NCBI GenBank assembly: GCA_004352715.1
Contig: SCFE01000047.1
Span: 309,381-373,380, forward strand
DNA: 64,000 nucleotides
Source: Hofstenia miamia
Lineage: Eukaryota; Xenacoelomorpha; Acoela
Direction: 5' to 3'
In this document: positions 54,372-64,000 of the stretch, in pieces
Numbering within the stretch: position 1 is the stretch's first letter
Layout of the letters: each line of letters starts with the position of its first letter
Notes under the pieces: model-generated
Seen by the model: the letters and a program-made list of their open reading frames with translations, nothing else
What the model was told of the DNA's origin: nothing
Database searches by the model: none
Program-made: the position numbers and the translations under genes

Positions 54372-54755
54372 CATTAAGTGATGCACTCTTTCTTGTTCTC
54401 CACTCCGACGAAATGCTCATTCATAGTCCCACTACATCTCGAAGAACAAATCGCAAGCAGTCACTTTTGCATTTTTCGAAGATAGTTATGCTATCCTTAA
54501 GGCTTTCAAGCTAAGCCAAAATTAATTGAAGGTATAATATATATATCTGATTATTCTGTATATGCAAGAGTTTTTAATCCTAATAGTTCCATAAACATCG
54601 AAGGCTCAACAAATCAGTCGAAACTTGATACATGTTTTCCTTATGATGCAATATTTCAAGAAATCCAAAATGATGCATATATGTCATTCTTGGGTAGGTC
54701 TTTTGTGTCCTGGTTTTCACGCGCTGTTGTTTAACACTACTGAATAAAGTCATTA
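53828..54755. other. Intergenic DNA with (AT)n tract
   Basis: (AT)n at about 54331-54367. Nothing else recognised. Confidence 0.45.
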
Positions 54756-54960
54756 AGTTTGAAATATTGAGCCTTGGTCAGCCAAAAGCAGCTGAAAGAA
54801 AAATAGCGACATAATTATTAGCTTTGTTTGATGCCTAATTGGAAAAACACTTAGACGATCATTTTTGCAAGGGCCATTTTTTAAAGGCGGCATATTTTGA
54901 AAATGTTGTTATATGGGCACTGATAGACCCTTCTAAGTTGATTTAGCAGATAATAACAAC
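54756..54960 (+). pseudogene. Decayed coding-like fragment, unassigned
   Basis: A single frame with three stops reads FEILSLGQPKAAERKIAT, LLALFDA, LEKHLDDHFCKGHFLKAAYF and ENVVIWALIDPSKLI. Composition is protein-like; the family is not recognised. Probably a transposon relic. Confidence 0.25.
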
Positions 54961-55101
54961 ATAGATTTTGTGATTGTATATAACTGCTTGTGATCTCTAA
55001 GTAAACACCTGTAGTGAAAAAATATAGGTGGTAGCTACACCACTAAGTTCTCAAGGTACTAATGTGGAAATAACTTGGCCACACTACTGAATTTATATTA
55101 T

Positions 55102-55136
<35 letters not shown>

Positions 55137-55779
55137 ATATTATTAATTAATAGACTATTGCATATTGCTATATCACGAGATGAATTGACATAGTCAAATT
55201 TCAAACTATTTAACTATATTTCTAGAAAATATAAGTTTTGGTTTTCTATACATAGAGTTTTTTGCACAACTGTAATGAGCTTTTCATTTTATGAATGAAT
55301 TTCAATTTTTGGATGCCTTTGTTGATATAGTTTATATTTGTGTGATTACTAAAATACATTAGATCGAAAAAATTTCCATTATAAAGCAATATTAATATTT
55401 ACATTTATGTGGTATTTACTCTCAATTTGCACTGAAAAATAAATAAGCAAGTAAATCGCAAATGAGTTTGCAGACGGGCAGTTGCCGGCACTGGCGCGAT
55501 CGGTACATATTTCCATCTCTGGTAACAACAAAACCAAAACATATCTACTTTGTTTTTTTGTAGGTAAACCCAACTGGAACAGTTTAAAAATTGGGGGCTT
55601 TCGTTTTTGTAGACGTAGTTCATGAGTCAAATTGTTTTTTTGAATATGTAAGTACAGGTTATAAAAATCTCTCAGCGTTGATACGTATTAAGAAAACATG
55701 ATCATATGTGATCTTTGACATTTGAGAATACATGTCAATTACGTTTTTAGTTACTATATAATATTCATTACAATTGTTT
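54961..55779. other. CHGN-like gene upstream region
   Basis: (AT)n at about 55098-55137. Frames at 55379-55630 (minus) have no recognisable features. No promoter motif was identified. Confidence 0.4.
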
Positions 55780-56334
55780 ATGGTTAAACAAATTTATTTG
55801 CGACGTGTCAATATGAGACTAGTAAATTGGTTCAGGTATTTTTTATCTTTTAATATAGGGATCGCATTGGCACTATACCTTAATGCATATTTTCAGGTGA
55901 GTTTATTAAGTTCACTCTATGCATACATATATCTGACACTAAATAATTTGGTGATGCGTATATCTGAGGCTAACGAAGAACTATTTGTCTAACTCCAATT
56001 TTAAACGGAATTCTTCAAAATTTTTGTTTATGCACTATTTGCAATATCTAGCCATAAATAATAAATGTTAACTAAAAATACTACTTTCTTCACAACAATT
56101 GGTGACGAGCGCTAAATATTTTTGGAATATGTGACAAATGGTGCTTGATAATAATTTGTGCATTTTAAGGCAATATATATATATATATATATATATATAT
56201 NNNNNNNNNNNNNNNNNNNNNNNNNNNNNNNNNNNNNNNNNNNNNNNNNNNNNNNNNNNNNNNNNNNNNNNNNNNNNNNNNNNNNNNNNNNNNNNNNNNN
56301 NNNNNNNNNNNNNNNNNNNNNNNNNNNNNNNNNN

Positions 56335-56373
<39 letters not shown>

Positions 56374-58602
56374 TAGTGTTGGATCCAGTTAATCCTGTCA
56401 GGTTAAAACCAATTAAACCGGTCTGGTCATCTGGTCAGGTTAAAGCCGGTCAATCAAATTAAAATCCTGTTAAGAAATTCTATTTTTGATATTCAAAATA
56501 TTTTGATTACAAGGATTGTGTATTAAAAAACTATAGAAATTGTGGGAAGGGGTGTAAATATTCCTATTGTTGCAATTCTAGTCCTAGTCTAAATTTTTTA
56601 AATTTATAAAATTCCAATACCTGCTAACTATTTTAAAAATTTCACATTTGTTGGAAAAAGATTTATCAATTTCAGCACGTTAAAATTCAGCTTGTTGTTG
56701 CTACATAGACTAAATTTCAATTCATTTATAAATTTCAAAATTTTTTACATAATCATTTCTAATTAACACCATTTTGCGTATGACCACATATCTTTTCTCT
56801 ATTAAACTTTGATAGACTACGGTCATTTTCAATAATGCTTTAAAAATATCTCATATCTATAAGAATTACGAAGCAGAGATGGAATTGGGCGGGCCAACCC
56901 ATAGGGAAGAATGGGCAATTTTTTTCAAAAATAAGGCAAAAACCCTGTCGAGTTGTGAAAAACTGAACCAAAAAATTGCCCATTTCAGAGATTATAAGAT
57001 AGTTTCCTGCTTGATAAAACTAGGAAATTTGTCACATTTTGAAAAAAATTATTATCATGAAGCTTTAGCCTTTGGTGAAAGTTGATTCTATTTAATAATG
57101 ACAATAAGATCTTTTTGATATTATTTGTCGTATATATGCTTGGCAATTACAGTGGAAAGAGTCCAAATGCCCTTGCATAAATACAAATATATTGCATAAA
57201 ATATTAAATTTCATATTAAATTTCATTTTGCTATCATGTTTTTACTATACATTTGCATTATGCTTATTAGATTTTCTATTAGTCCGGTAGCAATAGTAGA
57301 TGACATTTGAAAAAATGATTTTTTAGTTTATGAGCAGTAAGGCATTTGAAATATTTGGTGTTAGGTGGTGTGGTGTAATGTTGTGAAAATTTTCAAAAAA
57401 CGAAATATAAGGCAATAGGGTATCGGACATATATTTGGAGCAGAATTATTTTGCTTTTGGAAATTTGGGGCATTAGAATATAATACTTGGTGCAATATGG
57501 GGAAGATGTCAACTCGTGAATATGGGGCAGGAAAACAAAATAAACACCTGCCCACATCCATCTTTTTTATGAAGGCGATCTCTACATATATATATATATA
57601 AGTAAGTACTATGGGTTTTCTACTGAGAGCCAGAGTTGGAATTGGGCCAATTTTTTCGGGCCCGGCCCAGCCCGCCTCAAATTACTTTTTTTGTCACTGA
57701 TAGTGTTTCTTTGGCTCATAGAACCCCATACTAGACTATGAATTTGATTGGATAATTCTAATTGCATTGTTAACCTTAATAAAATAAACGTGCCCTACAA
57801 GGGCAGAGACCTACGAGATAAGGAGTTCAACAGTCCTGGAGCAGATGTGAAACCCTCCAGTAAATGATTGCGTTTAGCTTCCAAATAGTATTGAATGAGC
57901 ATTTTCACAAATTTTGCCTATGAAAACAAAAATTTTCTACTTTATATTAAATTTCTGCTTAAAAATTTTTGTGACTTTTGTTGGTTTCTTCTTAAAATTG
58001 TTAAACGCTTTCATCTCACAAAAATGTGAAGTCCCAAAAGTCTGAGGTCAGTCGCGTATTTTTATAAATTATAGTGCTTATTATTTAATCCTTTGCTTAT
58101 GCATAAAAGACCTAGCCTGACAAAACTTTAGGTCCAACCCGATTAAACTCTGATGAGCGCCCGCGACCACCGATTTTCCTTACATTTAGTGCCAACGAGC
58201 AGTTCGGCTGGTTAATGTCAAAAAAATCACAAATTGAATATGCGTGATGGCTTTGGGATTCATTTAATAGCTACACACCAAATTTGGGCTCCAGGGGATC
58301 AGTTCTCAAAAATATATATAAAAATTTAAAAAAATTAAAAAATTGTAAAAAAAATCGATTTATTGACCATTTCACCAATTATAAATGTGTGTTTTTAAAT
58401 TAATTTTTATATTTTCATTAAATTCGGTCGTTTTGGCATAGCTGATACTATTTTCTGGTCGATTTTAGCAGTTTTTTCTATTAAAAATTAGGTCCAGTTC
58501 CGGCCATATCAAAAATGCTTATTTCAGCCCGAATATGTCCGATTTTGGATCTGGTAAATGATAGTTGCTTTCTGCAAAAATTCTCATTGATATTTTACAG
58601 TA

Positions 58603-58641
<39 letters not shown>

Positions 58642-59923
58642 CAATTTTGTGATATAATTTATTAATAACTTCTCACAACAATTGTACATATTTTTAAAAA
58701 TGTTGCATTAATTAATTAGGAATTCTGTTATAAGCAGATAAAATAAATGAATTATATACTAAGCATATAGAATATAATGCTGGAAACTTATTAATGAAAT
58801 GTAAAATTCCTATTAATTTTCCATAATTATATAATTCTGTTTATTTTAGAACAACGATGAAGAAATCCAATTTTACAAAGACATTATTCCGATTTCCACT
58901 CAATATACAAAAGAGTGTTTCTTATTATCTGAGAATAAGATCTACAGCATCGTTGAACCCTATAGGAAAAGAATCACTACTAGCTTGAAAAAATTGTTAA
59001 CAATTATTGCTTATGCAAAGAGATATATAGTAATGTGTACAGATCCAGGAAATGGAGTGCACTTTTTAATGATGGATTCTACTGAAAAAACTAATGTTTT
59101 TGTTTCCTTAGATGGAGGTATAACCACTTCATATGAACCAATCGTCGAAAACAATTATGTAAGCATATTCCTTGATTGCTACAAAGATTTTAATCAAATA
59201 TATGAATTTCTCTTAAGAAACGAGAAGTATTTGCAGAAGGGTTCCATGGAAGTGGTAGTATTTATCCACCGAGAATGCATTTATGCGGATCAGTGGCGCT
59301 TAAAAAGATTCTTTAAAGTTATTTCTCTTAGGTTATTTCTATTTAAACGAAATTCGATCTCTTCCGAATTTCGAAAAAAATTTTATATAATTTCACATGA
59401 GCTAACTGAGTCGAACAATTTATTGTTTTTTGCTGATCCCAATATGCTTTTTACCAAGCAGTTCTTACACAGATGCAAACAGTTTTCCAATTTGCATCAG
59501 TCTATGTACTATCCTGCATACTTTGTGCAGTACAATCCTGCAATAACAAAATCTAGTAAGATCACAATCTCTAAAAAAGTCGGTACATGGAGTTTAAGAG
59601 ATGAATCAATATATTGCATATACAAAGATGATTTTTTGCCCTTAATGCAAAAATATAGCATCACATATCCAAGGGAACTGAGCAATTACTTAATGCAAAG
59701 CAACTTACACATATATCGAATTCCTGAGCCAGACTTGATAAAATTGTATTCATTTGAAGATTGTTTCAGCGAGAATAACTATAAGAACATTTGCTTGCAA
59801 AATCAAGCTTTACGAGAAGGCAATCATGGACAAGTTGGCATAAAGATTTCCAAACTTATTCACAGCAAAAATCTTAGTACTTTGGATGATTTTTACAAGA
59901 AAAAGGCAATATTAATTAAGTGA
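55780..59923 (+). CDS. CHGN-family (chondroitin GalNAc-transferase-like) type II membrane protein
   Basis: Exon 1 55780-55896 (39 codons, ATG at 55780; a second ATG at 55813), donor CAG|GTGAGT; exon 2 58850-59923 after TTATTTTAG, phase 0; 396 aa. Residues about 20-38 form a signal anchor behind a basic N-terminus, as in Golgi glycosyltransferases. The C-terminal half follows chondroitin N-acetylgalactosaminyltransferases: LLFFADPNMLFTKQFL.RC (family: FFCDVDI.FT..FL..C), MYYPAYFVQYNPAI, KKVGTWSLRDESIYCIYKDDF (family: KTGFWRDYG.GI.CIYKSD), YRIPEPDLIKLYSFEDCF, YKNICLQNQA.REG. The DxD metal-binding motif reads DPN (235-237) and the GWGxED motif is replaced by TYPREL. It may therefore be inactive or have changed substrate. 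It is shorter than typical members (about 530 aa). The 2953-bp intron contains two hAT-like repeats. AATAAA near 60172 may be the polyadenylation signal. Confidence 0.75.
56174..56365. repeat. (AT)n microsatellite with gap (56201-56334)
   Basis: AT units on both sides of a 134-N gap in the intron of the CHGN-like gene; an (AT)n expansion that was not assembled. Confidence 0.95.
56874..57566. mobile_element. hAT-like non-autonomous repeat, family A copy 2 (693 bp)
   Basis: Starts CAGAGATGGAATTGGGCGGG; the right end, reverse-complemented, is AAAAGATGGATGTGGGCAGG. Flanks TTACGAAG (56866-56873) and TTATGAAG (57567-57574) match at seven of eight positions, as for an aged 8-bp duplication. Related to 19700-20393. 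In the intron of the CHGN-like gene. Confidence 0.7.
57631..58152. mobile_element. hAT-like non-autonomous repeat, family B (522 bp)
   Basis: Starts CAGAGTTGGAATTGGGCC and ends, reverse-complemented, CAGAGTTTAATCGGGTTGG. Flanks CTGAGAGC (57623-57630) and ATGAGCGC (58153-58160) share six of eight bases. It is the uninterrupted relative of the 15260-20912 element. Confidence 0.65.
58604..58637. repeat. (AT)n microsatellite
   Basis: About 16 AT units in the intron of the CHGN-like gene. Confidence 0.95.
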
Positions 59924-60361
59924 TTAAGTGGAATGTTGTTCATTTGAATCACTAGACTTAACGTTAAAAGCAAGTACACACAATATTCCACGATTAAGTT
60001 TAGAGATATTAATTGGAATCAGTGTCATTTTGAAAAATGTAGCAAATTGTCTTATCGTGACTATGGGTGAAAACGACCAACATTGTGTATGAATTCATTT
60101 TTATTACAAATATATTTAAAAAAGTGCTCAATATAGGATATGCAGTATTATTTCAAAAAACTAGTTATGTCAATAAATTGGTAAATTAATACTCATTTTT
60201 TTTTGTTCGAAATCCATTTTGAAACACCAAAGAAAAATTCCAAAAATATAAATTTTACTGTCGCCCAAAATCTTGTTGCTAAAAACCTTTAAATTCTCAA
60301 TTTAAGTGAATTACAAATTGACTTTCTATTAAATATATATATATCAAATTTTGCTCAGGAT

Positions 60362-60396
<35 letters not shown>

Positions 60397-61528
60397 CGAT
60401 GCAAAATTTTAGCCACACTCTTAAATTCTGTGTTTCGAATGGTAAGAGTACACATTTTTTGCAAATAGCATTACGTATCAAAAGTACTCTAGCTGAGAAT
60501 TCCTTTCAATACAATGTTTTTATACACATCTTTGGATTTGCGCTTTTAATGATAAAAAATTGTAACATTTTCATTAATTAACATCCTTCTGCGAAATATA
60601 AATCCAGCTGTTCCCAATTGAATTGAGATCCCGTGAAAAGATGAAAGTTCCATGACATGAATATTTTTTGGATGCAAACGCATTTTCGTTGCACAGGAAA
60701 AAAGCATCCGGGCTGTAATTTGCTCATGGATAACATTGGAACCACGCTTTATAATTAGAAAAGGAACTAAATGTCACTCTATACTACAAAATACTTCAAC
60801 GAAGTTTGACGCCCTTCTAGTAGCATCCTCAAGTCAAAACCGAACGGCCTCCCTATGCCTGGTTAGAATATTCTATTTCTAACTTTGTTAGATCATGTCA
60901 AAATTATTTATGGTAATCTGGACCATTAAGGTTGAAGATTATTTACGCCGGGGTAAGGCCCAGCGTTATAAACAATTTTGGAGTGGGTTTGGTTCAGTTC
61001 GATGTCACACAAATAAACGTGCTATCGGTTTGGTATTGGTGTAACTATTAAAATTCAGTAGTGTATTTGGCATTTATATATATATATTTAATTATATATA
61101 GATATATATATCAAAATAATAGCAGCAGGTAATAATGTAAGTAATTCGGAGATCTTTAATTTTTTTACCTTAAAAATGCAAGATTTGACTTTCATAAAAT
61201 TGACTATATTTACTTAAAAATTTCGTTTTTTAAATATTCTTTTTACCTCAAAATTTAAAATGATTTGGCTCTAAATTGTTTTTAGGTATATATATGTTAC
61301 TTTGTTTCGATGATGCATGCATTGAGTTGATAAAGAGCGAGACACAACACAATTGTAAGATGACTCTTGATAAAGAATGAATATTCATGTATATTTAAAT
61401 ATTAAATTTGTTTTTGAGAGAGAGAAAGTTATATTTGTCGCTCATGACCTACTGGTTAAATAATAGCGACTACGTTACTGTTATAATTAATAATAAATAA
61501 TAAATAATAGCACCACTGAAATTAATAA
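59924..61528. other. Intergenic DNA
   Basis: (AT)n at 60365-60393 and broken AT tracts at 61074-61111. The frame at 60351-60581 starts in the microsatellite and shows no recognisable features. Confidence 0.45.
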
Positions 61529-62810
61529 TTATTTAACTGAAAAATCCTCTTCGATTTGAGCAAAAACGAAGAACTTTTGTAGTTGAGTGGAGATGATGGG
61601 TAGTTGAAATTCCCGATTATTGCGAAAATCATATGATGGCTCAGACATAGGAGGTAACAGATCGTGAAATAAAGGGCTTGGATTTCTCATTGCTGTCCAT
61701 AGGCGATTACACTGAAACAGAAACAAACTACTTTCCTCGAGGGATTGCATTTTGGAGATAGAAAGTGATTTATTGTATGAAAACTGCGGAAATATTATCC
61801 TTAGGGCTCTTATTTGAATACTTCCGATATTATTGCTTTGGGCTTTGGTAATTGAAAAATGCCATAGAGGGACGCAATATTCCAGGACTGATCGAATAAT
61901 GGACGTGTATGTTGTGATAAGATCTTTAATTATAGTGCCACCACGTTTTAATACATGAATAAAGTGAAGTCTTTTTGCAGCTTTTGATGTAATGAGTTTG
62001 ATATGTTTATTCCACTTCAGGTCACTCTGAATTTCAACACCAAGAACTGTGGTAACGCATTTAATAGAAACTGTTATTTGCATAACATTCTGGTGGAGGT
62101 CTAAAGATTCTTAAAAAAGATATCATAAGTTCTTTTGTTTTATCAACGTTAAGAATAGCTTCATGGGTATTGCACCAATCTAATATTTGTTTGATTATAA
62201 TTGGATCATAAACATTGTTGTTTCATTGTAAGAGCTGCCAGGCGGCATTAGTATCATCCATGAATTTAACGTGATTTGCAAAATTAGCTAGCAAGCTATT
62301 CACCGACAAAATGTATAGCCATGGCCCTAATTTTGTGCCTTGGGGTACTCCAGCCCTCATAAACATCCAATACGACAGAGTGACATCAGGTAGTTTAATG
62401 TGTTGAGTCCATTGCATAAAAAGGAATAAATCCATCAAATAGTTTGCGTGGAAACGCCTATTTCTCTGAGTTGTGAAATTAGAATAGGATGACTTACGTA
62501 TTCAAAGGCTTTCTGGAAGTCAATGAGAAAAATTCGTAAGTATACATTCTTTTCTTGGAGCTGTTTAACCCAATTATGAGTCATTTGGATTAAGAGCTAG
62601 TAGTGCTGATTTTTCAGGAATTACTCCTTGTTGTGAAGTTTGGACAACCACTAATATTTTCTGCTTCAATTCGTATTTTATCGGTATTTTTTCTATAAAC
62701 TTAAAAATAGGATGGGTTTGTGATATAGTTCTGAGGTGCTTCATGGGGGAAAACACAGGGATTGTTTTCGGGACTGAGATAACATCTGCAACTGCAAAGA
62801 GGTTGCGCAT
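61529..62810 (-). pseudogene. Second LINE family: reverse transcriptase and C-terminal region, decayed
   Basis: Minus-strand order: 62810-62574 with ADVISVPKTIPVF and a QQGVIPEKSALLAL block (start of the RT, compare 'QFG.i.g.St..AL'); 62560-62445 with FLIDFQKAFEYVSHPILI (motif A, Asp present); 62360-62223 with GVPQGTKLGPWLYIL (motif B) and KFMDDTN (motif C, DD present); 62083-61529 with LGVEIQSDLKWNKHIK, RLHFIHVLKRGG, YTSIIRSVLEYCVPLWH and IQIRALRIIFPQ. The pattern fits the jockey/CR1 group of LINE RTs as found in many invertebrates. Frame breaks between the pieces make it inactive. Distinct from the 2A LINE; the fragment at 41930-42210 belongs to this family. Confidence 0.8.
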
Positions 62811-62999
62811 TCTTCGTTTAGTGACGAGTATATTAGTAAGGATAGAGGCTTGGCTAATTTGTTTTGATACATTTCAGAATTCAATTTGGTATATATCTGC
62901 TACTATAATCTTTTGAGTCGAAGATTTCCCCAACATTAAAAAACTAAAAATTCATAAATCTGAATATTAGAAGAACCAACATCTAAAGGGGCGTCTTCA

Positions 63000-64000
63000 G
63001 ATTTAGGGTAACTAAAACCTTTTACAGAAGAAGTAGATTTGGTGTTTATATCTTCGACTAACAGTTGAAAGATTCTTTAAATCCTCTTTGAACTAGTGAA
63101 ATCTAACCCGACCGAGATAAATTGGACTAATTACGAAAAATTAATAAATCAATTAAAGACTTATGGGCTAAAATTTTTTTGAAAACTTAAATTCTTCTAA
63201 AGAATTGAAATTTTTAAACCGTTTCATTGGGAAATCGGATGGGCTCCATATATTTTGATAATAAAAAATTTTCCGATAAAAGAAGATACTAAATCGTTTA
63301 AATCAAACAGTTAAAGAATAAGGTAACTCAGTATTCTCAAAACTCCTCTATCAGAACTTTGGCAATCAAATTGTAAGTCGACGTTACAATTTTTAGATTG
63401 TCTACCTTAAAAAAATTAGTAATTATTGTAAAAAAATTAGACATAATAAATTTTCACGTTCCACTCATTTACTTTATTTATTATTTAAAAACTTTTTTTA
63501 TATATTTGGCGACCTTTAATTAATGTATAATTGAAAACTAATTACGGAGATAATGAAAAAATCAAATACAGCACCTGTGTATAAAAATAGAGATCCCCTT
63601 ATTGCGAAAAATTATAGGTCAATCTCAATAACGCACCATTTTAGTATACTATTCGAAAATTATTTCACATTCAAATCAACCAACAATTTGCATCTGAGAA
63701 TATTTTATCACGTAAACAATATGGCTTCTGCGCTAACCATAATACAAGTGATGCAATTATTTCAATTACTGAGAAAATATCCTCAAATAAATCTCAAAAT
63801 AAATCCAGTAGCAAAGCCCTTCTAGACTTAAGCGCAAGGCTTTTAATTCAATGAATTTTGAAATTTTGAATATTCAACTTAAAATTTACAGATTTCAACA
63901 AAATTCAATAAAGTTACTTATGGGTTTTTTAGAAAATAGAAAACAGAGCGTTTTAATGAAGAATATGAAATCTGAATATATTACAATCGATTGAAGAATG
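63000..64000 (+). pseudogene. 2A LINE copy 3 (decayed, runs off the window)
   Basis: Broken plus-strand frames match ORF2 of copy 2: NWTNYEK near 63120 (copy 2: NWTNYERAKQ), FLNRFIGKSDG near 63215 (FVSQTIGKNKS), then 63553-63825 with APVYKNRDPLIAKNYRSISI (SPLYKKGDPLDPFNYRPISI) and further ISITEK and LLDLSA...FNSMNF (motif A, LDLSKAFNSMDF) near 63820. Several frameshifts. The rest of the RT lies beyond position 64000. Confidence 0.7.

Noticed and set aside
1-64000. tRNA, rRNA or small nuclear RNA genes
   Set aside because: None recognised by eye; covariance-model searches would be needed to exclude them.

Overview
This is an AT-rich (roughly 70% by eye) animal nuclear genome window. Spliced genes with canonical GT/AG borders, metazoan gene families (PLAC8-like, CHGN-type glycosyltransferase), a CCCTAA telomere-like tract, (AT)n microsatellites and a dense mix of transposons point to a non-vertebrate metazoan. 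I cannot name the lineage. Four assembly gaps (4701-5700, 10650-11450, 13910-14153, 56201-56334) and one isolated N (45222) interrupt it.

Host genes are few. Three paralogous PLAC8-like membrane proteins lie at 5.7-6.65 kb (gene A, plus, N-terminus lost in a gap), 30.4-33.8 kb (gene B, plus, the most complete) and 46.6-47.0 kb (gene C, minus, last exon not found). A and B share the same intron position and a nearly identical last exon, but have different acidic/His/Arg-rich linkers. A two-exon CHGN-family glycosyltransferase-like gene occupies 55.8-59.9 kb; both acidic motifs expected for catalysis look altered. A 197-codon reading frame of uncertain identity (weak PEX11 resemblance) lies at 3.56-4.15 kb on the minus strand.

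Most of the rest is mobile DNA. 7.0-9.1 kb: decayed Tc1-like element, then a hAT-like non-autonomous element. 9.5-14.4 kb: a damaged LINE (minus) with an inverted fragment of the same family beside it. 15.3-20.9 kb: a hAT-like element with other insertions nested inside. 22.2-23.9 kb: another hAT-like element. 24.2-28.6 kb: the best LINE copy, with an SGNH-hydrolase ORF1 and an endonuclease/reverse-transcriptase ORF2 that carries a 2A ribosome-skipping motif behind a signal-peptide-like leader. 33.9-37.1 kb: a hAT element with exact 8-bp target duplications enclosing Ty3/gypsy and mariner fragments. 38.2 kb: gypsy RT remnant. 39.9-42.8 kb: piggyBac with TTAA ends. 44.7-45.2 kb: retroelement 3' coding fragment. 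48.3-49.7 kb: second piggyBac. 61.5-62.8 kb: a different LINE. 63-64 kb: another copy of the 2A LINE running off the window.

The most noteworthy system is the 2A LINE family. Two diverged copies keep the same -1 reading-frame offset between an N-terminal ORF1 domain and the SGNH domain, the same second -1 offset into ORF2, and an ORF2 start within a few bases of the ORF1 stop. This suggests three different translational devices (frameshift or overlap, stop-start coupling, 2A skipping) in one element. A second notable item is an uncharacterised GC-rich ~0.6-kb repeat present twice, each copy with its own target-site duplication and sharing one exact terminus.
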